Shown: positions 32,547 through 44,013, counted from the first letter of the stretch. The stretch is 64,000 bases of DNA from Ceratobasidium sp. AG-K (GCA_037039685.1 JAWNGF010000011.1:372001-436000); one strand, 5' to 3'. Translations and numbers: made by a program. The notes: generated from the sequence alone by a model not told the origin.

Positions 32547-34146
32547 CTAGTCGGCATACCCCCTCACCACCCCCTCTGTACTCGACTCGACCACACCCAA
32601 CGCCTTCCACACCTCTTTTTGCCGGTCCAAAGCGTTCTTCCCGCCCTTCTCGTACTCTCGCACCGAAATCGGCCGTTCGGCATGCGGTGTAACCCTCAAT
32701 GCGTGTCGTTGGGCGGGGAAAAAGTCGAATGTTGCTGCATGAGTTACGACCTACCACCCAATTTATAAACTTTGAGTACTCAAAGCGGGAAAAGGCCAAG
32801 GGACGTACGCGGTTATCGAACAACACAATATCGTCCGTTTGCCACCGCCATCTGACCTGAAAGTCTGGGTTTTCTGCAATTTGGCGGAACAGGAATCGGA
32901 GGATCGCGTCGGATTCGGCTTTGGGGATTCCGACTATGCGACGTGTAAAACCTGCGACCGGAATGAACGAGGGAGATTGGGCAAGTGAGAGGGACGAACC
33001 GGCGTTGACGTAGACGCTTTTGAGTCCCGTAGCGGGGTGGACTCGAACGAGAGGGTGAACCGTCTCGATGGGTTCACGTCGGACGTGGGTACCGGCTGCG
33101 CGTGATCCTTGGGCCTGTGGACGTAAGTACGTTTTTGTATACGAGTCGAGGAACGTACTTGGTTGACGGCGCTGTGCACTGCTGAGAGTTGTTCGAGGTA
33201 TTGTTGCAGGTACGGTGAGAGGGACGAGTAGAGCGCATATCTACCAGCATATTCAGTTACAGTTGGGTACCGGGTGACGAGCTTACCCTGAGCTCCAGAG
33301 CGTATCTCCACCTTCTTCGGGCGAGACGAGCAGTTTGAAGATAGTCGTGCCAGGTGGTTGAATCTACGTCCCATCAGTTATGCTCTCAAACCCCCTGAGA
33401 CTTACCTCGTAGGAAACATCCGAGTGCCAGAGTTCGAACTTGGAAAACGACGAAGTGTCAGGGCGGCGCGTGTGGTCGGCGTACACGACTGCGATATATG
33501 AGTGGGGTTCAGACCAAGTTGGTATCACTCACCGTGGACTTCTTCGAGGCCTGGTTCCTTTGGTACACCGGTTGACGGGTGTTTGTGCAGAGGGCCGTAG
33601 TAGCGGCCGAGGGAGAGGAGGTCTTGGATGGATGCGTCCTGTTTGCGGAGGACTGGAGATTGTTAGTGGAGGTGGGGAGTGGTATGGTGGACGTACAGAC
33701 TGCGCCACGTTCGGCGACCAAGAGGGCCCTGGAGGGTATTAGGCCTGCAGAATCCGTAAATAACGACTTACAGTTCGTCCTTTTGAGCGTCGGTGAGTTG
33801 ACGCAAATCCAGTCCAGTGACTTCACTTCCGACGGCGGGGGTGATGTTCTTAACTTTTACGCCGTCCTTGAGAAGATTGGGCTTGGCCGGGTCCGCGTTC
33901 AAAGCACGCTCGGTGATTTCTTGTTCCTGGAGCGGAGGCCAAGATACTTTTGGAAACACGGGCTATGTGCGAGTTAGAGCCGAGTCATAGACAATGCAAA
34001 GACACACCTTGTAGGCAGCGTACTTCGTACGCCTCGTCCCCATTGTCGTGAGCGCCCGGCGAATAAAATGGATTGAATATCTTGTCGGCCTGCGATTTGA
34101 GCGCGTCGACAGCCGAGTTGGTTTCAGTCGCAACGGGAGGGGACAT
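32547..34146 (-). CDS. TauD/TfdA dioxygenase, copy 2
   Basis: Fe(II)/2-oxoglutarate dioxygenase, probably acting on sulfonates such as taurine, by family. Exons: 32547-32750, 32809-32951, 33000-33114, 33159-33240, 33287-33363, 33406-33488, 33533-33652, 33697-33728, 33772-33962, and exon 1 from 34008. HxD (WHSDVSYE), the distal His (VVTHAATFDF) and the Arg (QRHALRVTP) are intact. Start problem: the upstream ATG at 34146 opens a family-like N-terminus (NPFYSPGAHDNGDE) but is out of frame with exon 2, as if about 4 nt (GCGT) had been gained near 34030. The in-frame ATG at 34043 gives MGTRRTKYAAYK and a 360-aa product. I favour 34043 as the working start. It is divergent from DSN1. Confidence 0.82.
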
Positions 34147-34254
34147 GGTAACACAGTCTCCAACGATCCCCAACTCACATAGTTATATTCATCGCAAGGA
34201 TGGTGTGCGTTGACGCGTCGAGTGGAGAGGATGGCGAGCTCGATGGGAGATCAT

Positions 34255-34296
34255 CACGTGCGATTAATGACATCACGTGAGTCATCAAGTCACGTG
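34255..34296. promoter_or_regulatory. Three CACGTG boxes in a divergent promoter
   Basis: CACGTG occurs at 34255-34260, 34274-34279 and 34291-34296, each inside an RTCACGTG context, between the dioxygenase and DSN1 starts. CACGTG is the E-box bound by fungal bHLH factors such as Cbf1, whose yeast targets include sulfur genes. That would suit a sulfonate dioxygenase; the link is inferred. Confidence 0.55.
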
Positions 34297-34423
34297 AGCA
34301 TATGATTTGTTGTTTGGTGTGGGATGTTGATTGAGGCTGACCCCTGGAACCTCTCCCGACGACCGCGCCAATTCGCGGTGGATGCTCCGGTCGCCTGTGC
34401 CGCCCGAGGCCCCACTGCAGACG

Positions 34424-36421
34424 ATGGCCACAAACACACTGTCGCGCACCACTTCGAATAAACGCAAAGCCGATGACGATGGACCGGTCAAGAAAAAGGT
34501 AGGCATCCACGCTGGTGGGAGATGTTGACTGATTGTAGTGCAGACGATTAAACGAAAACCGACGACGGGACTGATCATCAGCTCGGGGCCAGCTCCCCTG
34601 CTGCGCACATCCTCTGCGCTGAGCCATACCGCACCTTCTACTTCCCGCCCCGCCTCTGCCCTCGCCCAGCATCCCCGAACTTCCCATACACCGCCTACTT
34701 CCGATGGCGAGTCTTCACGACGACCGACACGACAAGCGTCCCCCCCTGTGCCCGCGATCATCGCGGCGAGAGCACGCGGAGAGTCGATCCCCCCCGTTGA
34801 TCCAACCCCCGTGAGAGCCCCGACGCGAACAGGATCGGTTGTTCGAACGGGTCCGTCTCAGTCACTCGCTAAAGGCAAAGGCAAGGCGCGAATACCCGGG
34901 CTGGGCATACCCGCAGCGACGGTGGAGGAGGATCCATCCGTGCTTGAAGAGGACAGGTGGATGGCTGGACAAAGATCAGAGTTGGATGCGCGCGAGCGGG
35001 ATAACCAGCGACGAGCGGGGGTGCGTAAACCGCCATCTAAATCTGGCTTGCACTCATGGTCTTTCAGAACCCCAGCGCAAACCGCATATCCGCCTTTAAT
35101 TTTACATCCTCGGCCACTGGCTCAACGCCCGTCCAACGAAAACCCAAGCCCAAACCGCCAAACCCATCAGGATCGAGTTCAAGCGTGCTCAGTCGGGTCA
35201 TGCTCGGTACGTCCAACACACATACAGTTGCTTTGTTCTAATCGATTCGCAGACTCGGTCCAGCCCGTTCCCATCAGCAATACTCCCGTAATTGTGCGCA
35301 ATCGAGAAATCCGACAGGCCTCTCAATCGCGAAGGCGAAGCAGTCTGAGCTCGCGGGGTAAGCGTGCCAGTCAAAGTCTCAGTTCTGGGTTGCTCGGTGC
35401 GTAGCACGCCTCTTCGCACCCATCTCCTCTTTACTCCTGATAGTTTGAACACGCGCTGACTTGGTTTGTAGCCACACCACACCCTTCTGTCCCCCCTGAT
35501 ACCTTTTACCGCCACGTCGACCCTGACCTCCCCGACGCCCTCCGACTGCGACAAGTCCTCTGCTGGACAGCCTCGCGCGCCTCAGACAAGCCTATTACCG
35601 AGCCAGGCGCCTCTCCCTCTCCCCTCGTCACCGACCTGCTCAAATCCATCCAGGCAGCCGCGACCAAGCGCATCGCCTCGGGCCAGATCAACACGGCCAT
35701 TTCGTCCCAACGACCCCCGGATGCCCACAAACGACTCGCACCGAATCCGCGCAATGTGATCAATGCACAGGCGATCTCGCGCTTGGAGGCGTACAACCAG
35801 GCGTGTCAGGCCGAGGACAATGCGTGGTCCGAGCTCATTGCGGCCTATAACGCTCAACAGGCCCAGGTCGTGGCTGCGCTCGCGGGGAGTAGCGAAAAGG
35901 ACAAGGACAAGGTCGAGCTCGACGACGAGTGGAATAGTAGCGTGCAACTCGTCAAGGAGGTCCTACGAACTGTCAAGGAAGGCGTGGGGGATGACGCAGA
36001 CGACGAGCTGAGCGATGGCGAGCGGGAGATGGTGCATCGGATACGCGAGTTGGAACCCAAGGCCTACGACGCGTATGAATCCGCCTATCGAGTCACCCAG
36101 TTTTCGACCAAGGCGTCTGCACATCTCGAGCACGTCTTTGGTACGCTCGCGGCTACGTTGCGACAGAAGACTGCTCCTGCCTCGGCGCTGGCCCCGCGGG
36201 ACGAGACGGCGCGGATGTTGGGCGTCGCACCCGCCGGTCGAGTGGACGCGATGGATTTGTTGAGGGCGCTCTCGAGTCGGGATGGTGGGACGGTCAAGCG
36301 TGTGCCCAAGTCGAACGAGGCGTTGCAAAAGGTCACACCCGTGGCTGTTCCAACGCCACGCAAGCCGCCAGGGACACCGCGTGCGTCGAGGGGGAGTATC
36401 GCCAGGACCAAGAAGCGATAG
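34424..36421 (+). CDS. DSN1: Kinetochore protein DSN1/Mis13 (Mis12 complex subunit)
   Basis: Subunit of the Mis12/MIND complex linking centromeric chromatin to the Ndc80 complex. Model: join(34424..34498,34544..35020,35068..35206,35253..35396,35472..36421), 594 aa. The N-terminal 230 residues are low-complexity and Ser/Pro/Arg-rich. The family core starts with the Arg/Ser patch SRRRSSLSSRGKR followed by PHPSVPPDTFYRHVDPDLPD and RLRQVLCW, which is diagnostic of Mis13/Dsn1. A mostly helical region with an acidic stretch (DDADDELSDGERE) and a basic C-terminal tail (GSIARTKKR) follow. All junctions keep phase. An in-frame upstream ATG at 34382 would add 14 residues; I chose 34424 for its MATNTLSRT start. 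No lesions. Confidence 0.85.
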
Positions 36422-36901
36422 GCCCGGGTTGCGTAGGGTTAGGGGACTTGTTGGGGACTTGTGTAGACATTGGAGGCACGGTTATCTTTGTTTTTATTGT
36501 TGTTTTTCGTATCACACTAGTTTGGTTTTTTTGTTGGGTGAAATGTAGAAAGTAGTCGAATGTGGCGTCGAGTGTTTGCGTGTGTTTGATGGATGTCCGG
36601 GTTATGCTGATCTACGACGTGCGAATGCGTTTGCTGTGATTGTCGTGGAATCCGACGCGGCGGATTGTTGACGCGTATGACGACAGTGTACTGCTTATTT
36701 TGACATTCCAACGCTAATCTCGTGCCTCAAAATAACTTGACAATCCCCGCATGACCTTGTCTCGCAGTCTCGACTGCAACGCTGTTTGACGCGGCACTAT
36801 TTCATGCATCCACGTGAGCACTCTGCATGTCGTCGAAGAACATGCACGGCGGGCGAGTGCAGCGTAGTCGGGGTATTAAACCCCGGTAAACGACTGGGAA
36901 C
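36422..36901. other. Intergenic, nothing recognised
   Basis: DSN1 3' UTR side and flank of the polygalacturonase remnant. Confidence 0.4.
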
Positions 36902-37219
36902 TTGACCAACGTTCGTTTTGCTCTTTTCACTCTGGTCTCTTTTGCGTTGACTTCTCCTGCGTGTCGGTGCACCGGGAGTATCTCCTCGCTCGACCATGTG
37001 GCTGCTGTCGAGTGTACCACCGTTTCGGTCGTCAGCAGTGCCGATCGGGTCGAGGTCAACTACGACTCTAGGTCTTGCACCGGTAAGGATGTCGGCATAG
37101 TACCTGACAGCTGGCTTACTACCTTGGCTCTAGGAACTTGGGACTGGTCAGGTCTAAAAGTGCCGGGAGGTTCGACCGGGGCCAGTGACTACAGTGGTAT
37201 CACTGGGTTTACCATCTAG
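36902..37219 (+). pseudogene. Polygalacturonase (GH28) remnant with internal deletion
   Basis: The first 40 or so codons resemble the start of the intact polygalacturonase at 7-8.6 kb (signal-like FALFTLVSFAL, then CTGSISSLDHVA and ECTTV). The last part matches its end (VEVNY, then an intron, then GTWDWSGLK and YSGITGF). The roughly 270 residues between, including every catalytic motif, are gone. The usual start ATG is also missing. The final intron (GTAAGG donor near 37082, acceptor before GAACTTGG) is in the same position as the last intron of the intact gene. Confidence 0.75.
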
Positions 37220-38329
37220 TCAGCTCTTCCTTGGCACCGATAGGAATGGGATTCCGTCTCGTTTAAAATGTGGTTGAAATATTGAATATGATTGCGAAAA
37301 CAGCTTTGGGATGAACGGCCGGGGTGTTGAGCAGCTACCGCGTATTACAGCAAAAAAAAAATGCATTTAAATGAGTGCGAGGGATAGAAAATTCTCCCAT
37401 GTGAGTACTTGGAACCATGAAGTTGGTCACACTAAATGCGCTTGACATGCTATGCACCTCGTGAACGATCGTTAACCTCACAATCCGGTCTAACCTTGAC
37501 CTTCCTTTCACATTACTCAGTGGGACGAATGGATATAGTTGGGTACGGTCGTCAGCAAATTCGAGCTAGGTCCGAACGCATGGATGAGTTCTATGTTCAA
37601 GGCCTGCCGGAGGTATAGTGGTTGTCTAGGTATGCGTATATGCTCATGTGTTCTGTGCTGATCCCACTCACCGCTGGGTAGCGGACTTCCGGTGCATGAC
37701 CCCAGATCCAAGTATCGCAAGATTAGCCAAGCCACCTCGGCTTGAATCATTCCACCTTATTATCGCTTCGCCTCGCTCATTCCCAGCCGGGCCATTCCTT
37801 GGAATATACAGACTCATGATATACCTCCGCCTGAAACATTGGGTGGATACGCAAAATGAACACGGCAACTAGAAGTATTCGGTGAATGATTCCCATAGCT
37901 ATGCGCGGAATGACGCAGGTTTTGTAATTAATTTCATAGGCAGTAGTCGTGCAGTAGCACGCGTGCGTCGCGTGGTTGCGTTTGGAAATCTGGCCGAGCT
38001 TCCCCAGTTAAACTTTACGAGGTCCACGCAAGAAAGCTGGGACGCAATTGGCTAATCGCATGCTTGAAGACCTCTTCGGTCGGCATCGCGGAATGTCCCT
38101 GGATGCCTAATCATACTAGCGTGTGTTCTTCGCATCATCGACTTGGCAGTAACCAAGCTTAATTGGCGAGATAACTTCCTCAACACTCCCCGTGTACTGC
38201 ATCTGACTGGACTCGGCACAGTCACCATGTATTGATCTCGGCCGGCAAGCTACAATCCCAGTGGCAACACATACTCGGCTTGTGGGGACATCAATGCTTG
38301 TTTCAGTTCACCTGAACGCTTGTGTAGGT
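37220..38329. other. Intergenic, nothing recognised
   Basis: About 1.1 kb with only short frames lacking motifs. The right end is the pectate lyase promoter. Confidence 0.4.
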
Positions 38330-38337
38330 TATAAAAG
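38330..38337 (+). promoter_or_regulatory. TATA box of the pectate lyase gene
   Basis: TATAAAAG, 138 nt upstream of the ATG, followed by a pyrimidine-rich leader typical of highly expressed fungal genes. Confidence 0.55.
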
Positions 38338-38467
38338 CCAAGTTGTCAGTGCTCTCATTCTTCACAATCCGATTTCTCTTTCCACCTTCCAGAGCTAGCT
38401 CTCGATCCACTTTCGTTTTATACATCACTTTCTCTTACACAACACTCTCTCACTCGACATCAGCAAC

Positions 38468-39462
38468 ATGGTTTCCTTCACCTTTGCCACTCTTGCTGCT
38501 GCGGTCGTCCTCTTTGCGCAGACTGCCGTCGCTGCTCCTTCTCCCAACGTGGACGCCAACGGCATCTATGTCAAACGCGCGGCTAACTGCAACTTCCCCA
38601 ACCCCTCCAAGACTACGAGCTTGAAAGCTGCCAAGGTGATTTCTGGTACCTTTGATGGTAATTCAATCGAAAATATTCAGCATACAGTGGCTAACCAATC
38701 CGTGACAAGGTGGTCTCGTCCGCTACGACCGCGGCAAGGGCGCTTGCTCCGGCCAAAAGGAGGGCGGCGACAAGGACGCTGTCTTTCTCCTCGAGAACGG
38801 TGCCACTATCAAGTTTGTACTTTTCCCGTGTACAGTCTTTGCACTCGTTGATCAATTCGTATTGCAGGAACGTTGTTATTGGTGCTAACCAAGCCGAGGG
38901 CATTCACTGCAAGGGCAACTGCAACATCTACAACGTCTGGTTCGAGGACGTTTGCGAGGACGCGATTACTCTCAGGCAGAAGTCTGGTACCTCCAACATT
39001 GTTGGCGGTGGTGCCAAGGGCGCAAGCGACAAAGTTGTTCAACACAACGGCGGTGGTAAGTGTACCCGACTTCTGCTCTGATGGTCATTGGACTAAAATT
39101 CATACCCTCTCAGGAAATGTGATCATTGACTCCTACTGCGTCCAAGACTTTGGCAAGCTCTACCGCGCGTGCGGCAACTGCAAGACCCAATACAAGCGCT
39201 CTGTTACCATCAAGAACGTGATCGCCAAGAACGGCAAGCTTCTTGCTGGTATCAACTCCAACTACGGCGATGTTGCGACCATCCAGACCAAGACCAACTC
39301 GATCAGCAGCGTCAAGTCCATCTGTGACACCTTCAAGGGCAACAACAGCGGAAAGGAGCCCTCCAAGCTCACCTCCAACAAGTCTAACTCTAGGTAAGTT
39401 TCGTATTTAATATTTAGCGATACTTCGGCTGACTGGCCTCTCCTCTCAGCTGCAAGTTCTAA
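38468..39462 (+). CDS. Secreted pectate lyase, PL3 family
   Basis: Cleaves polygalacturonate by beta-elimination in the plant cell wall. Model: join(38468..38657,38710..38812,38868..39055,39114..39393,39450..39462), 257 aa, normal for PL3. The signal peptide [18 protein letters not shown] ends near AVAAP; a dibasic YVKR at about residue 37 probably marks pro-peptide removal. PL3 landmarks are [18 protein letters not shown], the GIHCKGNC and [10 protein letters not shown] stretch, and YRACGNC. The second intron uses a GTTTGT donor; the last exon is only 13 nt (CKF and stop). Cys-rich, all junctions in phase, no lesion. With the polygalacturonase and CE2-like esterase it completes a set of secreted pectin and hemicellulose enzymes in this window. 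Confidence 0.9.
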
Positions 39463-39963
39463 ACGAGCCCATACTTTGGGAGTAGCTTATCCGCCGTTTT
39501 ATCGTCCTCCGTTTTGAGTGGCTTAGGAATCCTTTTTGTTCTTTACCGCTGGCCGCTTGCTTCATGTTACTGTCCAGACAACTTTTGCCGACTTCAATCC
39601 ATTTTTGTTGTTGCCCCACCAACTGGAATAAGTGACATTTGTGTGAACCTTCCCGCTTTGAGTACATGCACTAGCTTTTTCTAGCGTCGTTCGCAGCGGC
39701 TCATTCAACGGAGTGAAATTTTCATAGGCATATGTGGTTATACGCCACATGGAGACCAGAACAATTCAATTCAGTAGTTCGAGCTAGAGTCGTTCCCCAG
39801 CGGAACTGACGCACGCTGGGTGTCAATTTCGGTGCGTTCCAGGGTATGCGGAGTCAATTCACGTAATAATTTTGAGCGTAGACTCAATTGAACCGGCTCT
39901 TGCTTAGCATACATGCGTTGCTTTCTATTGCATAGAGTCAACTTTTGGCCCAGCTGAGCTAGC
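39463..39963. other. Intergenic, nothing recognised
   Basis: Convergent 3' regions of the pectate lyase and the NLR-like gene; no feature seen. Confidence 0.4.
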
Positions 39964-42754
39964 TCAGATCAAAGACTCATCAACCATATCGAAGGTAAGT
40001 TCATTCTGAAACGTAACATTGGTGCCAGTCATCACCAAGCAGTCAGTCACTATAGTCAACATTGATAGGCCCGTTGGGTCCAATCAACCACTGGTTATGT
40101 GGCGTTGGGAGACATCCCACAGGGTCAGGCGGGAGCCAAACCAGTAGCTCAGAGTTCCGCCCTGTGACCCACCCATTGCTAGTGATATTCCACACATCTG
40201 TGGAAATTACAACTTAGACTCAAATATACCACAATCAAGGAAGACCTACCAATCATGGGTTTAGCGGCGACATCCCAAACCCGAATGCTTGCATCGCGAG
40301 GGCCCGACACAAGGCGCTGGCCATCTGGTGAGAATGCTACCGAATAGATCTCATCGGTATGACTGTGGAGAATGGTAGTGTCTGTACTATCCTGCATATT
40401 CCACAACCGTATGATGCGATCCACTGAGCCACAGACGATACAAGTATCATCAGGTGAGACTTTGACAGCTAAAACCCGGGCAGTGTGTCCTACAGGTGGA
40501 GCCCTGACAAGACAGCCGTGTGCACAAGGAAAGCAACTTCCCAGCTTGCTATGGCTGTCTCGTACCTCCAGTCAATGCCCCCGCCTTTCGGTTCTATAAG
40601 TCCGCGCGTTTGCCCCCAGTAGCGTCTGTACACACTGATCGAACGGTAAGTCAGTGAAAGAGCTGAGAGATAGATGTGAGGGGTGCTTTGGCAAATGGCG
40701 TTTGCTGCAAAGGAAGTGACAAAGGTGCGGGCGTCTTCTGCCAGCCCCAGGAGCTCTGACCAAGAATGATTTATCTATAAACACTTATATTTATTAACTC
40801 TCCACTGGCTTGGGCTCAACAATTGCTTACCGTCAACCAAAGTTTTGCTCCTAGCATTCCCCGCACACCTGCTCTCATGCACCCCTTGAGATTCATGGCT
40901 TCCATCCAGAGCAGCAGACGCTCCGACAGAAATTCATCAAGCAGGCCATATAACCCGTAGGAATCGCATGCCTGATTAAGGTGATCTCCCCAGTACTGGC
41001 ATACGTAACCAAGGATTGGTGAGATAGCTTTGTCAACGCGTTCCTCTAGCCCAGAGACTTGTTCGTCAGTCCTATACGACGACTCTAGACCGCATGTATT
41101 GAAGCGCAGCTGCTTCTGCATTGTTATGAAGCACTGTCGCGTTAGCAGCCATCTGTGAGTGGCTCGCGAGCGCATACAACCGTCCAGAGTGCGTGTCTCA
41201 TCCGATCCTTCGTACCTCTCTCAATCATCTTCTCGTCCACAGCCAGTAGAACAACCATATATAGTCGATCAATCTCAATATGCTTCCCGTCCCTATGTGA
41301 CGTGTGCATTCGTCTAATGCATCAATCACGACCACTAGTACTTTAGGTATCACAGCCCCCGCCTCCATCAGCGGCTGCTTCAACAGGCTCTCGAATTCTG
41401 TCGATATCAGTCGTGTACCGGGGTCTGGGTTATTTTCCAAAATCTGGCAGAGGGCGGACTGGAATGACGTGGAGTAACGGGCGAGCTGGTATGCGATGGT
41501 AGGCACGATTCGAGTTAGGTCCTGGCATTCCGAGGAAGTACGGGTACAGAAGAAGCTCGCAGCTAGTTGATTGCGTTTCTTAAGTATTTCAGCGAACGTG
41601 AATGCGATGGTAGTCTTGCCAGTGCCGACAAGGCTGTTCATCCAGTACACATTTGGAGAGTCGTGGTCAGTAGACCAGTTATCAAGGTTGGACAAAATGT
41701 TGGTGCGCGTGTTTTCGGTACAGGTGCGGCGGTTGATTTCCGCACACAAGCTAGAGTCATGTGTTGCGAGTATGACGGGTCTCAAACCTTCGAGCCGAGT
41801 GTTCTGTGTATTAAAGTAGTCAGATGTGCAGTAGCAGTCGGGACGAACTTGGCCTACCACGAATTGCTTGTTTACGATACTCCATATGCTGAGACTGGCA
41901 TCGAGCTACATGCACGTCAGAATAAAGTACATATTATCTACCTATTAATTAAATTACTTGTAGTTGCTGGAAAAGTGCCTGGATTTGACGATAGCACTCC
42001 ATTATTGCCTCTTGGTCCTTCTCCGATTCGAAGAGGCGCATTGCCCTGCCGCGGTCCTGTTTACTGCTAATGAGGTCGACCTGAACTTGAACCACTCTAT
42101 ATGCGCTTCAGAAAATCCCATTGATAAGAATAAAGGACTAACTGGGCACTTCTCGCGATTCATTCTAACATCCGGGTAGACCCCGATGTTTCCAGATGCT
42201 CCTTTAACAACTTACCTATCATCTCTAGTTCTACCGCCATTGCCTTGTACTCGTTTTTTATTCTGGAAAACCCCTGTCCATCGAGCCGTAATAATATCCG
42301 GAAGAACTTCGAGACCCAGCGTGTGCACACTTACCGCGATAACCGAGAGACAGGATATTACTCCGCCAATTGCAGACTGTAGTGGTGGAAAAAGCACAGT
42401 ACTTTGGTGTAAACCACAGAGTGTGATGTGCAGCCCACCCCAAAATACCTTAATTCTCAAACCTGACTCATAATCTAGATCGGTCGAAGCAACTGATGCT
42501 ATGTGCGAGGGGGGTGCTTGCGGTGGAAGTCCAGGCAAGGGGATCGGGGGAGGGACTTCGGGCGGTAAATCCAGGTTTGGTTCTGAACCACTACCAGCTG
42601 AGGGTGGTAGGCCTAGGGAGGGACGAATAGAAGATGTAGGCTTTGAGGAGGATGTTTTGGGAGAAGGTGTCGCCGATAGGGCCGTGCCCAACACCTTGTC
42701 TAACGCATGAGCAGCTTTAGCACGAAACCCCTTCTTGGGCTTGGACTGCGACAT
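39964..42754 (-). pseudogene. NACHT-WD40 (NLR-like STAND) gene with internal deletions
   Basis: Domain order on the minus strand: a Pro/Ser-rich N-terminus (MSQSKPKKGFRAKAAHALDK); a helical domain restored by splicing (GFSRIKNEYKAMAVELEM, then KQDRGRAM and ECYRQIQ); NACHT with P-loop SLVGTGKTTIA and Walker B VVVIDALDEC; a helical middle region (QKQLRFNTCGLESSY, LLDEFLSERLLLW); two WD40 repeats ending in RLWN and RVWD; and a C-terminal tail stopping at 39964. Right after DALDEC about 150 residues usual for this family are missing and the frame shifts (near 41290). A second gap of about 80 residues with a frame shift lies near 41155. Two WD40 repeats is far fewer than usual. I infer a dead gene, although many splice sites are still sound. 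Confidence 0.78.
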
Positions 42755-42904
42755 AACGTAAGATGGTTGTGAGAGCGCTATAATCTGCTATGCTATTGTT
42801 TGAACTAGAACCCTTGGCACGACTCGGATGGACGCAACCTAGAATGTAGGTGAATAAGCCATCCCCTTCTCTGACGGCACGTGAGCTCAGCAATCTGAGG
42901 CCCG

Positions 42905-44000
42905 CATCCGTTCAAGCGAGCTGGACGGGTCTCTTGTTTGCTACACCGACGGGTCTGAACGCGTGTCGCGGGGAATCAGGAGGTCGGGGCTGGCTATGCC
43001 ATCATTCGTAATGGCCAGGAGGTCAAGGCTAAATGCTTGGGGCTTGGGCGGAAGTCCAACGTCTTTGACGCGGAAATGTGGGCGCTTGCATCAGCAGCGC
43101 ATGCAGCCAATAGCGTGGCCTCAAATTTGAACCCACCAGTCCTTGTTTTTGTCACCGACAACATCTCCGCAGCCCACACCATCCCCAAACTGTCCCGCCA
43201 TGCTTCCCAGAGCGCATCCATCGTGTTCCACAAGGCAGTCGACGAGTTTCTTACCAATCATCCCACCTCCAGGGTAGAGATCCACTGGATCAAAGGTACG
43301 CAGGTGTTGCTGGCAACGAGCGGGCGGATAGGCTTGCTGAGCAGGGAGGACTTGCTCCGCCCACCCCTTTCTTCCACCACACGATCTCATGGGCCCGTGC
43401 TAGATCCAAGAACAAGGCGATCAAGGATTGGGTTAAAATGTGGCTCCAAGGCCATCGATCCGAACACGTGCAACGTACCTTAGATAGGCCGCCGTTGCTG
43501 AAACTCCACATAGGACACTTAATCGACGCACCCCGTTCCGTCTTCACTCGCTTAAACCAGGTCACCCTTGGTCACAGCTTCTTTGGCGAATGTTACAGTC
43601 GTTTTGTGCCTGGGGAAGACCCATCTTGCCCGTGTGGCGAAGCCCCAGTCCAAACGATCAGACACGTCCTTGCGGACTGCAGTTTATATGCAGAGTTCCG
43701 TCAGCCTTTTCGCCGTGCATCGTCATTCTTCTCACTATCTGTCCTCTTTAACTCGAAAAAGGGTCTTATGGCTCTGGTTCATTTCCTCTCTCACTCGGAC
43801 GCTTTCCGTAGACGACTCTGATTTGGCTTTCCCGAGTCCTGCTCTGACTGCCTTTCTTGCACTCACGTTTTAACTGTCACCTTCCCGCCTGCGTTTCCTG
43901 TTTGGTCTTCTCTTCTCGCTTTTCTTTCTCGGCCTATCTTTTTCTGAGCGGTTTGACCTCGTGTTCATGTAGCTCGTTAAATATGTATTCAAAATAAAAT
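42905..44000 (+). mobile_element. 3' end of a non-LTR retrotransposon (LINE)
   Basis: Encodes an RNase H domain: Asp in CYTDGS, Glu in DAEMWAL, Asp in VTDNISA, and a VAGNERADRL block reached only by a frame change near 43299. A C-terminal region with a zinc-binding CPCGE...H...C pattern follows (SCPCGEAPVQTIRHVLADC). The reverse transcriptase and endonuclease are absent, so the copy is 5'-truncated, as LINEs often are. An A-rich AAATAAAATAAAAT tail near 43990-44005 marks the 3' end. Confidence 0.82.
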
Positions 44001-44013
44001 AAAATCTGACGGT

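Noticed and set aside
28846..33977. Plus-strand frames near 28846-29157 and 33579-33977
   Set aside because: Mirror images of the two dioxygenase copies, which is why they resemble each other.
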